A stretch of 64,000 nucleotides of DNA from Shinella zoogloeoides (GCF_003574625.1 NZ_QNUJ01000005.1:369559-433558); one strand, 5' to 3'. Shown: positions 49,941 to 59,527, numbered from the stretch's first letter. Program-made: numbers and translations. The notes: generated from the letters alone by a model not told the origin.

Positions 49941-51326
49941 ATGAAAGAGATCGTCTGCAAGCTCCTCGTCATCGGCGCCGGCCCCGGCGGCTATATCTGC
50001 GCCATCCGCGCCGGCCAGCTCGGCGTCGATACCGTCATCGTCGAGAAGACGAAGGCCGGCGGTACCTGCCTCAATGTCGGCTGCATCCCTTCCAAGGCGC
50101 TGATCCATGCGGCGGAGGAATTCGACAAGCTCCGCCATACGGCGGGCCTCAACGCGCTCGGCATCACCGTCGAGACGCCGCGGCTCGACCTTGCCCAGAC
50201 CGTCCGCTGGAAGGACGGCATCGTCGGGCGGCTGAACAGCGGCGTGCTCGGCCTCCTGCGCAAGGCCAAGGTGAAGATCGTGCACGGCGCGGCGCGCTTT
50301 CGTGATGGCAAGACCGTCGAGGTCGAGACCGAGACGGGAACCCAGCTTATCCGTGCCGAGACGGTGGTGATCGCGACCGGCTCCGAACCGATCGAACTGC
50401 CGGCGCTGCCCTTCGGCGGGGCGGTCCTCTCGTCCACCGGGGCGCTGTCGCTGCCGGAGGTTCCGAAATCGCTTGCCGTCGTCGGCGGCGGCTATATCGG
50501 GCTGGAGCTCGGCACCGCCTTTGCCAAGCTGGGCGCGCGGGTGACGGTGGTCGAGGCGATGGCGCAGATCCTGCCGCAATACGATGGCGAACTCGTCAAG
50601 CCCGTCGCCAAGCGTCTCGGCGAACTCGGCGTGCGCGTGCTGACCGGCGCGAAGGCGAAGGGCTATTCGGGTGAGGCGCTGGCGGTTGAGATCGCCGGCA
50701 AGGAGGAGCGGATCGCCGCGGACAAGGTGCTCGTCACCGTCGGCCGCAGGCCGCGCACGGAAGGCTGGGGCCTCGAAGAACTCGACCTCGACCGCGCCGG
50801 CCGCTTCATCCGCATCGACGAGCATTGCCGCACCTCGATGCGCGGCGTCTACGCCATCGGTGACGTCACCGGCGAGCCGATGCTGGCGCATCGCGCCATG
50901 GCGCAGGGCGAGATGGTCGCGGAGATCGTCGCCGGGCGCAAGCGCGTCTGGGACAAGCGCGCCATCCCCGCCGTCTGCTTCACCGATCCGGAGATCGTCA
51001 CCGCCGGCCTTTCGCCCGACGAGGCGCGCGCGCAGGGCTACGAGGTCCGCGTCGGCCTCTTCCCCTTCAACGCCAACGGCCGCGCCATGACGACCCAGTC
51101 GGAGGACGGCTTCGTGCGCGCCGTGGCGCGTGCGGACACCAACCTCGTGCTCGGCCTTCAGGCGGTGGGCGCCGGTGTCTCGGAGCTTTCCAGCGCCTTT
51201 TCGCTGGCGCTCGAAATGGGGGCGCGGCTGGAGGACATCGCCGGCACGATCCACGCCCATCCGACCCGCAGCGAAGGCTTGCAGGAAGCCGCATTGAAAG
51301 CCCTTGGCCATGCCCTCCACATCTGA
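49941..51326 (+). CDS. lpdA: Dihydrolipoyl dehydrogenase (E3)
   Basis: 461 residues. FAD loop [18 protein letters not shown], the redox disulfide in [18 protein letters not shown] loop [19 protein letters not shown], and the C-terminal [13 protein letters not shown] with the catalytic His-Glu pair. It reoxidises the lipoyl group of E2. It is the operon-specific E3, distinct from copies in other 2-oxoacid complexes. Its last 17 bases overlap the next gene. Confidence 0.95.
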   Translation: MKEIVCKLLVIGAGPGGYICAIRAGQLGVDTVIVEKTKAGGTCLNVGCIPSKALIHAAEEFDKLRHTAGLNALGITVETPRLDLAQTVRWKDGIVGRLNSGVLGLLRKAKVKIVHGAARFRDGKTVEVETETGTQLIRAETVVIATGSEPIELPALPFGGAVLSSTGALSLPEVPKSLAVVGGGYIGLELGTAFAKLGARVTVVEAMAQILPQYDGELVKPVAKRLGELGVRVLTGAKAKGYSGEALAVEIAGKEERIAADKVLVTVGRRPRTEGWGLEELDLDRAGRFIRIDEHCRTSMRGVYAIGDVTGEPMLAHRAMAQGEMVAEIVAGRKRVWDKRAIPAVCFTDPEIVTAGLSPDEARAQGYEVRVGLFPFNANGRAMTTQSEDGFVRAVARADTNLVLGLQAVGAGVSELSSAFSLALEMGARLEDIAGTIHAHPTRSEGLQEAALKALGHALHI

Positions 51327-52392
51327 GACCCTGATCGACCGCACCGGCGCGCTCGGGCGCATCCGGCTCAACCGGCCGAAGGCGCTCAATAGCCTGACGC
51401 TCGCGATGGTGCGTGAGATCGAGGCAGCGCTGGACGCTTTCGAGGCCGATCCCGCGGTCGCCGCCGTGCTTCTTACCGGCGAGGGCGAGCGCGGGCTCTG
51501 CGCGGGCGGCGATATCCGCATGATCTACGACGGCGGCAGGGCCGGCTCGCCGGAGCCCGTCGATTTCTGGCGCGAGGAATATCGCATGAATGCGCGCCTC
51601 GCCCGGCTGGCAAAGCCCTATATCGCCTTCATGGACGGCATCGTCATGGGTGGCGGGGTCGGCGTTTCGGTCTATGGCAGCCATCGCATCGTCACGGAGC
51701 GGACGCGGTTCGCGATGCCGGAGACCGGCATCGGCTTCTTCCCCGATGTCGGCGCCTCGTGGTTCCTGACGCGGAGGAACGACGAGCTCGGCACCTATGC
51801 CGCGCTCACCGGCGAACAGCTTGCGGCGGGCGACGTGATCGCCTTCGGCCTTGCCGACAGCCATGTGCCTTCGGAGCGCCTGCCGGCACTGGCCGAAAAG
51901 CTGTCCGGCTTGCCGGCCACGGCTTCCCATGCCGATGTCTCGGCCGCCATTGCCGCCTTCGCGGAAACACCGACGCCGGGAGAGATCGCCGGGCAGCGGG
52001 TGCTGATCGACCGGCTCTTCGCCTTCGACACGGTGGAGGCGATTTTCGCGGCGCTGGAGCGGGACGGATCGGACTTCGCCGCAAGGGCGCTCGGCATCCT
52101 GCGGACGAAATCGCCGCTTAGCCTGAAGGTGACGCTGCGCCTGCTGCGCCTCGGGCGCCGGGAACCCTCGCTGGAAGCCTGCCTGGAGCGGGAATTCTCA
52201 GCGACGGCGGCGGTGCTGCGCAGCCACGATTTCTACGAGGGCGTCAGGGCCGCGGTGGTCGACAAGGACCGCAATCCGCGCTGGCGCCCGGCGCAACTGG
52301 CCGACGTCACCGAAGAGGACGTCGCCGCCTTCTTCGAGCCGGCGGCAGAGCCGCTCTTTGCCGGGGAAACGGGAAAAGGAGAACGCCCATGA
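51310..52392 (+). CDS. 3-hydroxyisobutyryl-CoA hydrolase (enoyl-CoA hydratase family)
   Basis: 360 residues from ATG at 51310. A crotonase fold with oxyanion loops [15 protein letters not shown] and [21 protein letters not shown] and the HIBCH-specific [21 protein letters not shown] carrying the catalytic Glu and Asp. The 120-residue C-terminal helical part (from about 240) separates it from ordinary hydratases of 260 residues. It removes CoA from 3-hydroxyisobutyryl-CoA in valine breakdown, followed by the dehydrogenase encoded next. Confidence 0.93.
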   Translation: MPSTSETLIDRTGALGRIRLNRPKALNSLTLAMVREIEAALDAFEADPAVAAVLLTGEGERGLCAGGDIRMIYDGGRAGSPEPVDFWREEYRMNARLARLAKPYIAFMDGIVMGGGVGVSVYGSHRIVTERTRFAMPETGIGFFPDVGASWFLTRRNDELGTYAALTGEQLAAGDVIAFGLADSHVPSERLPALAEKLSGLPATASHADVSAAIAAFAETPTPGEIAGQRVLIDRLFAFDTVEAIFAALERDGSDFAARALGILRTKSPLSLKVTLRLLRLGRREPSLEACLEREFSATAAVLRSHDFYEGVRAAVVDKDRNPRWRPAQLADVTEEDVAAFFEPAAEPLFAGETGKGERP

Positions 52393-53279
52393 GCTCCATC
52401 GCATTCATCGGCCTTGGCCATATGGGCGGCCCGATGGCCGCAAATCTCGTGAAGGCCGGCCATGCCGTGCGCGGCTTCGACCTTTCCGCCGCCTCGCTCG
52501 ACCTGGCGCGGGAAAACGGCGTGGCGACCGTCGCCTCCATCGGCGAGGCGATTTCGGGCGCGGACCTCGTCATCACCATGCTGCCGGCCGGAGCGCATGT
52601 GCTTTCGGTGTGGCAGGACCTCGTCGCCATCGTGCCGTCAGGCACGCTGCTGATCGATTGCTCCACCATCGACATGGCGAGCGCCCGCAAGGCCCATGCG
52701 CTGGCCGAGGCGCATGGCTGTCCGGCGCTCGATGCGCCTGTCTCGGGCGGCACCGGGGGCGCTTCGGCCGGCACGCTCACTTTCATGGTGGGGGGCGATG
52801 CCGGGGTCTTTGCCGGGGCAAAGCCGGTCTTCGAGGCGATGGGCAGGAAGATCATCCATTGCGGCGGCGCCTCCGCCGGCCAGGCGGCGAAGATCTGCAA
52901 CAACATGATCCTCGGCATCAGCATGATCGCCGTGGGCGAGGCCTTCGTGCTCGGCGAACGGCTCGGCCTTTCGCATCAGGCGCTGTTCGACGTCGCCTCG
53001 GTCTCGTCGGGGCAATGCTGGTCGCTGACCACCTATTGCCCGGTGCCGGGGCCCGTCCCGACCTCGCCCGCCAACCACGATTACGAGCCGGGCTTCGCCG
53101 CGGCGCTGATGCTGAAGGACCTGAAGCTGTCGCAGGCGGCGGCGGAGGATACCGGTACCGTGACCCCGCTCGGCGCCGGGGCGGCGGCGCTCTACCAGCG
53201 ATTCGCCGACGAAGGGGCGGGCGCGAAGGATTTTTCCGCCATCATCGCCATGCTGCGGGAGGGGCCTGCCGCCGGCTAG
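52389..53279 (+). CDS. mmsB: 3-hydroxyisobutyrate dehydrogenase
   Basis: 296 residues. NAD loop FIGLGHMGGPMAANLVKAGH, substrate segment DAPVSGGTGGASAGTLTFMVG and the catalytic Lys in GQAAKICNNMILGISM. It oxidises 3-hydroxyisobutyrate to methylmalonate semialdehyde. It overlaps the hydrolase gene by four bases (ATGA), so the two successive enzymes are translationally coupled. The following enzyme, MmsA, is not in the window. Confidence 0.95.
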   Translation: MSSIAFIGLGHMGGPMAANLVKAGHAVRGFDLSAASLDLARENGVATVASIGEAISGADLVITMLPAGAHVLSVWQDLVAIVPSGTLLIDCSTIDMASARKAHALAEAHGCPALDAPVSGGTGGASAGTLTFMVGGDAGVFAGAKPVFEAMGRKIIHCGGASAGQAAKICNNMILGISMIAVGEAFVLGERLGLSHQALFDVASVSSGQCWSLTTYCPVPGPVPTSPANHDYEPGFAAALMLKDLKLSQAAAEDTGTVTPLGAGAAALYQRFADEGAGAKDFSAIIAMLREGPAAG

Positions 53280-53619
53280 CGGCGCGACATGATGAACTTG
53301 TTAATTATGTTTCGCTCCTCCGGTCATGACGGGGAAGGAGGATCGGGGCGGCCGGGGGCGTTTTCCGGTCGAAGGTCCTCTGTCATCGGCTGCGCTGCAA
53401 GCACTGCGGAACCGGCGATCCGCCTGTTTCGAAGTGCTTAAACAGGCACGCGAACGAGATGCTGCACGTGTTAAGTAGTGCAGATTTGTCAAGTTTAAAT
53501 TTTTCTCTTCAAGTAATTGACGCCGCTCACGGAGCGCTATGTATATGGGCTTGTAAATAACGAAAGCCAGTTTTTTCGTTTTTACATGCTAATGTATCCA
53601 TGTCTCACAGGTGAGAAAA
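53280..53619. other. A/T-rich intergenic region before the amine-oxidising module
   Basis: 340 bases without a gene, clearly richer in A/T from about 53440 than its neighbours. It contains an inverted repeat CTGCAC/GTGCAG (53462-53467 and 53478-53483) and two copies of TCAAGT 18 bases apart around 53489 and 53509. The promoter of the cytochrome and oxidase genes must lie here. No known operator was recognised. Confidence 0.5.
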
Positions 53620-54006
53620 ATGCGTGTTTTTACCGCCTTGTTCCCCATGTCTCTCGCCCTCGCTGTCGCATCCGGCGCCTTCGCGCAGGATGCCGAACTG
53701 GGCCAGAAGGTCTTCAACAAATGCAAGGCGTGCCACGTCGCCGATCAGGAAACCAACAGGGTCGGTCCGTCCCTGAAAGGGGTGATCGGGCGCACGGCAG
53801 GCACCTATGCCGGCTACAGCTATTCCCCGGCCATGAAGGAGGCGGGGGAAGGCGGTCTCGTGTGGAACGACGAGAGCCTGACCAATTACCTGCGCAAGCC
53901 GAAGGATGTCGTCCCGAAGACCAAGATGGCCTTCGCGGGGCTCAAGACCGACGAGGACATCGCCAATGTCATCGCCTATCTGAAGCAGTTTTCCCAGAAC
54001 CAGTGA
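53620..54006 (+). CDS. Class I c-type cytochrome, module copy 1
   Basis: 128 residues from the ATG at 53620, which has AGGTGAG about five bases upstream; a GTG nine bases earlier is possible. Signal peptide to about residue 22 (SGAFAQ), haem motif CKACH at 35-39, and an axial Met in PKTKMAFAGLK. The VGPSLKGVIGRTAGTYAGYSYS segment is typical of cytochrome c2/c550-like proteins. It is periplasmic and probably takes electrons from the oxidase encoded next. Confidence 0.9.
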   Translation: MRVFTALFPMSLALAVASGAFAQDAELGQKVFNKCKACHVADQETNRVGPSLKGVIGRTAGTYAGYSYSPAMKEAGEGGLVWNDESLTNYLRKPKDVVPKTKMAFAGLKTDEDIANVIAYLKQFSQNQ

Positions 54007-54043
54007 TGCATCGGCAGTCCAACGAAATCGAATGAGGTGGGAA

Positions 54044-55645
54044 ATGATGACTGAACAACCCTATATCGGCATGAGCCGGCGCCGGCTGCTGCAGATGATC
54101 GGCCTGACGGCCGGCACCGCGGCCATGTACCAGGCGATGACGACGCTCGGCCTTGCCGCCGAGTCCGGCTACAAGGGGCCGGTGAAACTCGACGGCGATC
54201 CCAAGGGCGCCTCGGTCCTGATCCTCGGCGCCGGCCTTGCCGGCATGCTGGCCGCGATGGAAATGCGCCAGGCCGGCTACAAGGTGAAGGTTCTCGAATA
54301 CAACAATCGCGCGGGCGGCCGGAACTGGACGATCCGCGGCGGCGACACCGTGACGGAACTCGGCGGCTTTACGCAGAAATGCGAGTTCGACGAAGGCCTC
54401 TACATCAATCCGGGTCCCTGGCGAATTCCCTATCATCACAATGGCTTGCTCGCCTATTGCCGCCGGCTCGGCGTGCAGCTCGAGCCGTTCCAGCAGATCA
54501 ATCACAATGCGCTCCTGCATTCCACCAAGGGATTTGGTGGCAAGCCGCAGCGCGTGCGCGACGTGAAGATCGACTTCCAGGGCCATGTCTCCGAACTGCT
54601 CGCCAAGGTCACGCAGAAGGGCAAGCTCGAAGAGGGCGTCGGCAAGGAAGACCAGGAGATCCTGCTCGAGGCGCTCCGGTCCTGGGGTGCGCTCGACAAG
54701 GACTACAAATATGCCAAGGGCGCGGTCTCGGGCGAGTTCCGCGGCTACGAGAAGGACCCGGGCGGCGGCCTCGGCGCCGAGCCGGTCCCCGGCGAGCCGC
54801 TGGCCTTCAAGGAACTGCTTTCCTCCGGCCTCTGGGGCGCACTTGCCAACTTCGCGCTCTACGAATTCCAGACCACCATGTTCCAGCCGGTCGGCGGCAT
54901 GGGCCGGATCGGCGACGCCTTCGCCAAGGAGGTCAAGGACCTCATCACCTTCAACGCGAAGGTGGTGAAGATCGAGCAGGGCGACAAAGGCGTGACCGTC
55001 ACCTATGAGGACACGAGCAAGCCCGGCGAGACCCATACGGAAAGCGCCGACTGGTGCGTCTGCACGATCCCGCTCACCATCCTCAGCCAGATCGACATCC
55101 AGGTCTCGGACAAGATGAAGGCGGCCATCGGCGCGGTGCCCTATGCATCGTCGGTCAAGGTCGGCCTGCAGATGAAGCGCCGCTTCTGGGAAGAAGACGA
55201 TCTCATCTTCGGCGGCGTTACTTATACGGATCTGCCGATCACCAATATTTCTTATCCCAGCACCGACTTCAACAAGGGCGGGAAGGGCGTGTTGCTCGGC
55301 TGCTATACCTGGAACGGTCCGGCGTCCTACGAGTTCTCGGCGCTGGAGCCGCAGGAACGCGTCAAGAAAGCTGTCGAGCAGGGCATGATCATCCATCCCC
55401 AATACAAGGACGAGTTCGAGAACGGCGTGTCCTGGGCGTGGCACCGTTCTCCGTTCACCCTCGGCTGCGCCGGCGACTGGACGGACGAAGCCCGCAAGGA
55501 GCACTACGACAATCTCTGTGAGATCGATGGCCGCATCGTTCTTGCCGGGGAGCACGCGTCGTACATTCCGGCGTGGCAGGAAGGCGCGATCCTCTCCTCG
55601 ATCAACGCCATCGAGCGCCTGCACAAGCGGGTGATGCAGGGTTGA
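54044..55645 (+). CDS. Tat-exported FAD-dependent amine / L-amino-acid oxidase family protein
   Basis: 533 residues from ATG at 54044, with GAGGTGGG upstream (ATG at 54032 is the alternative). A twin-arginine signal (SRRRLLQMIG, residues 11-20) is followed by the FAD loop VLILGAGLAGMLAAMEMRQAG (about 58-78) and AGGRNWTIRGG (90-100). The substrate region GPWRIPYHHNGLLAYCRRLG resembles L-amino-acid oxidases. The C-terminal AGEHASYIPAWQEGA closes the flavin site. Related NicA2 uses cytochrome c and not oxygen; the flanking cytochrome genes suggest the same here. The substrate is unknown. Confidence 0.88.
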   Translation: MMTEQPYIGMSRRRLLQMIGLTAGTAAMYQAMTTLGLAAESGYKGPVKLDGDPKGASVLILGAGLAGMLAAMEMRQAGYKVKVLEYNNRAGGRNWTIRGGDTVTELGGFTQKCEFDEGLYINPGPWRIPYHHNGLLAYCRRLGVQLEPFQQINHNALLHSTKGFGGKPQRVRDVKIDFQGHVSELLAKVTQKGKLEEGVGKEDQEILLEALRSWGALDKDYKYAKGAVSGEFRGYEKDPGGGLGAEPVPGEPLAFKELLSSGLWGALANFALYEFQTTMFQPVGGMGRIGDAFAKEVKDLITFNAKVVKIEQGDKGVTVTYEDTSKPGETHTESADWCVCTIPLTILSQIDIQVSDKMKAAIGAVPYASSVKVGLQMKRRFWEEDDLIFGGVTYTDLPITNISYPSTDFNKGGKGVLLGCYTWNGPASYEFSALEPQERVKKAVEQGMIIHPQYKDEFENGVSWAWHRSPFTLGCAGDWTDEARKEHYDNLCEIDGRIVLAGEHASYIPAWQEGAILSSINAIERLHKRVMQG

Positions 55646-55690
55646 GCGTCCGGTTAGTTGAATCCCAAGAATTCAGTGAGGCATTCTGCC

Positions 55691-56107
55691 ATGTCGAAAG
55701 ATAGAAAATACGCCTGGGGGCTTGCGACGCTCTTCTCCGTGTCGCTGGCCGCCCTTTCCACGGGAACCGCGCTGGCGGATTCGGCCGGTGCGACGCTCAG
55801 TCAGGGCGACACCTTCTCCGAAAAGACCGGCGAGGAGATCTACTCCAATGTCTGCCAGGCCTGTCACATGCCTGAGGGCGCGGGGGCTGTCGGGGCGGGG
55901 AAATATCCGCCGCTCGCCAAGAACGAGAACCTCGAATCGGCGGGCTACCCGATCTATGTCATCCTGCACGGCCAGAAGGGCATGCCGCCCGTCGGGCAGA
56001 TGATGACGGACGAGCAGGTCGCCGCCGTGGTGAACTATGTCCGGACCCATTTCGGCAACGACTACAAGGATGCAGCGACGGCCGAGGACGTGAAGGACGC
56101 GCGCTGA
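55691..56107 (+). CDS. Class I c-type cytochrome, module copy 2
   Basis: 138 residues starting MSKDRKYAWGLATLFSVSLA, signal peptide to about residue 29 (TALA). Haem motif CQACH at 55-59 (SNVCQACHMPEGAG) and candidate axial Met residues in KGMPPVGQMMTDEQV. The pattern GAGKYPPLAKNENLESAGYPI resembles small cytochromes associated with periplasmic dehydrogenases. It differs clearly from the first cytochrome, so the two are not a simple duplication and may act in series. Confidence 0.9.
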   Translation: MSKDRKYAWGLATLFSVSLAALSTGTALADSAGATLSQGDTFSEKTGEEIYSNVCQACHMPEGAGAVGAGKYPPLAKNENLESAGYPIYVILHGQKGMPPVGQMMTDEQVAAVVNYVRTHFGNDYKDAATAEDVKDAR

Positions 56108-56240
56108 GACAATGGCGGCGGCCGCAGGGCCGCCGCCTTCGACATCACGGTCCCGGTGGGTTTTTCGCCGGGACCAATCAGGATTTGAGCGCCTGCCGGG
56201 CGGTTTCGTTCGCGGCGCTTTGCATGACGGAGCTTTGACA

Positions 56241-56738
56241 ATGAAATTCATGACGGGTGCGATCGTTCTTTCGACATTGATGGCAACGGCCGGCGGTGCC
56301 TTCGCGGCGGAGGTGACGCGGCACAAGATCCCGAATTCGGATTTCCCCATTGCGCAGGCGGTCGAGATTCCGGCCGGCATGACGACCGTCTATGTCAGCG
56401 GCGCGCTGGCTTCGGTCGCCGACGAGAAGGCGCCGAAGGGCTCGATCGAAGCCTATGGCGATACCAAGACGCAGACCGTCTCGGCGCTTCAGTCGATCGA
56501 GAAGACGCTTGCCGGCATGGATTTGAAGATGAGCGACGTGGTGAAGATGCAGGTCTTCCTCGTCGGCGATCCTTCCAAGGAGAGCAAGATGGACTTCAAG
56601 GGCTTCATGGAAGGGTATACCCAGTTCTTCGGCACCAAGGAGCAGCCCAACCTGCCGGCGCGCTCGGTGTTCCAGGTGGCCGGCCTTGCCGGTCCCGGCT
56701 TTCTCGTCGAGATCGAGGTGATCGCCGCGCGCCCCTGA
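56241..56738 (+). CDS. RidA/YjgF-family protein with signal peptide
   Basis: 165 residues from ATG at 56241. Residues 1-23 form a clear export signal (TGAIVLSTLMATAGGAFAAE). The rest is a complete RidA fold, with the catalytic Arg141 in LPARSVFQV and Glu157 in LVEIEVIA that correspond to Arg105 and Glu120 of RidA. RidA hydrolyses reactive enamines and imines to ketones and ammonia. Normal RidA is cytosolic; an exported copy beside a periplasmic amine oxidase would act on that enzyme's imine product. Confidence 0.88.
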   Translation: MKFMTGAIVLSTLMATAGGAFAAEVTRHKIPNSDFPIAQAVEIPAGMTTVYVSGALASVADEKAPKGSIEAYGDTKTQTVSALQSIEKTLAGMDLKMSDVVKMQVFLVGDPSKESKMDFKGFMEGYTQFFGTKEQPNLPARSVFQVAGLAGPGFLVEIEVIAARP

Positions 56739-56801
56739 GCGGTTCGACCCCTTACCGGTCCGGAATATGTCATGCCTCCGTCGAGATCCTCGGCGGAGGC
56801 A

Positions 56802-58751
56802 TTATCGTTGGGGACAGGGAGAGGCGGAGAGGGCGCGCCGCAGGGCATCTTCAAGCTGGCGCTCGCTGAACGGCTTCGACAGGCGCAGCAGGTCCGCGCG
56901 CGCTTCCGGCGGCAGCTCGGAATAGCCGGTCGCGAGGATGACCGGGATGTGCGGCCAGCGCTCGCGCACGACTTCGCTCAGTTGCGAGCCCGTCATCTGG
57001 GGCATGGCCTGATCGGTGACGAGGAGATCGATAGGCCGTTCGGCGAGCACGGCCAGCGCTTTTGCGCCGGATGTGGCCTCGATGACGGTATGGCCCATAT
57101 CCTCCAGCATCATGACGGTGTTCATCAGGACGAGCGGGTCGTCGTCGACCGCAAGCACGGTCAGGGTGGCCGCGGCGGGCGGGGTCTCGGCTGCCGCGCG
57201 GGCCTCGTCGGGTGCGGTCTTCCGGAAGGGCTCCTCCATGACGGGAAGCCACAGTTCGGCCGTCGTGCCGGTGCCTTCCTGCGAGCGGAGCACGAGCTTG
57301 CCGTTCGTCTGCGCCATCAGGCCCTGCACCATGGAAAGGCCGAGCCCCGTTCCCTTGCCGACGCCCTTGGTGGTGAAGAAGGGCGCCGTCGCTTCCTTGA
57401 GCGTGGCTGGATCCATGCCATGGCCGGCATCGATCACGGAAAGACAGATATAGGCCGCACCCTGCAGGTCCGCATGTGTCGCCTGCGGATCGCGCTCGAG
57501 GCGCGCGCCGATGAAGAGCGACCCGCCCTCCGGCATCGCGTCCCGGCCATTGATCGCAAGGTTGAGCAGCGCATTGATCAACTGGTTCGGGTCGGTGCGG
57601 ACGGGCGGCAGGTCCGGCGGAAAATCGGTCGTGACGACGATCGTCGGGCCGATGGCGCGCTGGAGCATGTCGGCGGTGTCGCGTACCAGGTTCGGCAGGT
57701 CGACCGGCTCGAAGTCGAGATCCTGCCGCCGCGAGAAGGCCAGCAGCCGCTGTGTCAGCGACGCGCCGCGCTGGGTGGCCAGCAGGGCGTTGTCGATGAG
57801 TGACTGGGCCTCCGGCGCCAGCGTGGTGCGCTTTTTCAGAAGATCGAGGCTGCCCTGGATCGCCATCAGCAGGTTGTTGAAGTCGTGGGCGACGCCGCCC
57901 GTGAGCTGGCCGAGCGCTTCCATCTTCTGCGCCTGGAAGAGTTCTTCGCGCGCCAGTTCGAGCGCCCTCTGCGCATCGCGCTTTTCCGTGATGTCGCGAG
58001 TGATCTTGGCAAAGCCGATCAGCTGTTCCCGGTCGTCCCGGATGGCGTCGATGATGGCGTTCGCCCAGAACCGCGTGCCGTCCTGGCGCAGCCGCCAGCC
58101 TTCCGATTCGTAGCGCCCGTCACGCCTTGCGGCTTCCAGCGCCTGCTGCGGGACGCCGGCATTCCTGTCGTCCTCGGGGAAGAAGCGGGAGAAATGCTGG
58201 CCGATGATCTCATTCGGCCGGTAGCCCTTGATGCGTTCCGCGCCGGCGTTCCAGCTGGAGACGCGGCCTTCCGCATCCATCATGTAGATGGCGTAGTCCG
58301 TCACGCCCTGCACGAGAAGGCGGAACTGCTGCTCGGCCTTGCGCAACTGTTCCTCGGCCTGCCGGCGTTCGGTAAGGTCCCGCGTGATCTTGGCAAAGCC
58401 GATGAGGGCGCCGTTCCTGTCATGGATGGGATCGATGATGACATGGGCCCAGAATTCGGAGCCGTCCTTGCGGACATGCCAGCCTTCGTCCTCGAAACGG
58501 CCCTCGTCCATGGCATGTCGCAGCGCGCGTGCCGGAAGCCCGCGTTCGCGGTCGGCGGGGCGATAGAAGCGGGAAAAATGCGTGCCCAGGACCTCCTCCG
58601 CCGCATAACCCTTGAAACGGCTTGCGCCGGCGTTCCAGCTGACGATCCTGCCGTCCCGGTCGAGCATGTAAATGGCGTAGTCGGTGATCGCGTCGATCAG
58701 GAGCCGGTAGCGGTCCTCCACGTCGAGCATGGGTATTTCGGCTTTCAACAT
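56802..58751 (-). CDS. Tandem-PAS hybrid histidine kinase with receiver domain
   Basis: 649 residues starting MLKAEIPMLDVEDRY (ribosome site GGGGGA). Two closely similar PAS-PAC units (about 12-135 and 140-265) share the wording DYAIYM, SWNAGA, KGY and HFSRF. A HisKA helix has His288 in GGVAHDFNNLLMAI, the ATPase domain has NLAINGRDAMPEGG and GKGTGLGLSMVQGL, and a receiver (about 530-645) has Asp in LLVTDQAMP. No membrane helix, so it senses an internal signal. No output regulator is adjacent. Confidence 0.92.
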   Translation of the reverse strand: MLKAEIPMLDVEDRYRLLIDAITDYAIYMLDRDGRIVSWNAGASRFKGYAAEEVLGTHFSRFYRPADRERGLPARALRHAMDEGRFEDEGWHVRKDGSEFWAHVIIDPIHDRNGALIGFAKITRDLTERRQAEEQLRKAEQQFRLLVQGVTDYAIYMMDAEGRVSSWNAGAERIKGYRPNEIIGQHFSRFFPEDDRNAGVPQQALEAARRDGRYESEGWRLRQDGTRFWANAIIDAIRDDREQLIGFAKITRDITEKRDAQRALELAREELFQAQKMEALGQLTGGVAHDFNNLLMAIQGSLDLLKKRTTLAPEAQSLIDNALLATQRGASLTQRLLAFSRRQDLDFEPVDLPNLVRDTADMLQRAIGPTIVVTTDFPPDLPPVRTDPNQLINALLNLAINGRDAMPEGGSLFIGARLERDPQATHADLQGAAYICLSVIDAGHGMDPATLKEATAPFFTTKGVGKGTGLGLSMVQGLMAQTNGKLVLRSQEGTGTTAELWLPVMEEPFRKTAPDEARAAAETPPAAATLTVLAVDDDPLVLMNTVMMLEDMGHTVIEATSGAKALAVLAERPIDLLVTDQAMPQMTGSQLSEVVRERWPHIPVILATGYSELPPEARADLLRLSKPFSERQLEDALRRALSASPCPQR

Positions 58752-58852
58752 TTCGTCCCCCGCTGCTGGCCCACAAAAACGCGGCAGCATCCATTAGGTT
58801 CCCTGCCGCGAACCTTTATCGGGGCCTTCCGCCGGTTCTGCCGGCCGGGACG

Positions 58853-59527
58853 TTAGAAGTTGTAGCCTTCGGAAATATCGCGCTGCAGGGCTTCGCTCGC
58901 CGCCCTGGCGTTGCGGGCGACGATGGCGTCGTAGACGTCCTTGTGGTTCTGGGCGGAGCTCTGGAACATCGCCTCGTTCGGTACGGAATGGCGCACGGAC
59001 GGGCCGATATGCATCCACAACGGTTCCAGAAGCTGGGCGATGAAGGAGAGGCGGCTCATTTCCGCGATCAGCATATGGAAATGGTAATTGGCTTCCAGGA
59101 AGAGGTCGAGGTCGTTGATCTCGGCCGAGCGGAAGATGTCGGCGACATGGGCCTTGAGCTTTTCCAGTTCCTCGTCCGTGCGGTTCTCCACCGCGCGCTC
59201 GAGGGCCGCGCTTTCGAGGATGGAGCGGAGCGTGCGGATATCCTGCAATTCTTTGGTGCTGAAGATCGGCACCATCATGGTCCGGTTGGGCGTGGAGACC
59301 ACGCTGCCGACGCTTTCGAGCCGTTGCAGCGCGTCGCGAACCGGCATCAGGCTGGTGCCGAGACTCTTGGCGAGGCCGCGCAGCGGGAGCTTCTGCCCGG
59401 GGGTGAAGCGGCCCATCATCAGGTTGCGCTTCAGCATGTCGTAGATCTGCTCGTGAAGCATGTCCCGGGATACCGGCGACAGTTCCGGTGCGTTCGCCCC
59501 AGCATCTGGGATGTCACGGATCGTCAA
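58853..59527 (-). CDS. GntR-family regulator, FadR/FCD type
   Basis: 224 residues from a TTG at 59527 supported by AAGGGGAGAG ten bases upstream; the first ATG in frame would lose part of the N terminus. The winged helix (about 22-85, LPLRGLAKSLGTSLMPVRDALQRL) precedes an all-helical FCD ligand domain (about 95-218) with the metal-binding Asp/His pattern (LFLEANYHFHMLI and later His residues). These regulators respond to small carboxylates. It likely represses the divergent aminotransferase gene through the palindrome at 59609-59620. Confidence 0.92.
   Translation of the reverse strand: MTIRDIPDAGANAPELSPVSRDMLHEQIYDMLKRNLMMGRFTPGQKLPLRGLAKSLGTSLMPVRDALQRLESVGSVVSTPNRTMMVPIFSTKELQDIRTLRSILESAALERAVENRTDEELEKLKAHVADIFRSAEINDLDLFLEANYHFHMLIAEMSRLSFIAQLLEPLWMHIGPSVRHSVPNEAMFQSSAQNHKDVYDAIVARNARAASEALQRDISEGYNF

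Noticed and set aside
54044..55645. Identity as nicotine oxidoreductase or pseudooxynicotine oxidase
   Set aside because: The flavin motifs are shared, but the substrate-region wording is closer to L-amino-acid oxidases and no other nicotine genes are present.
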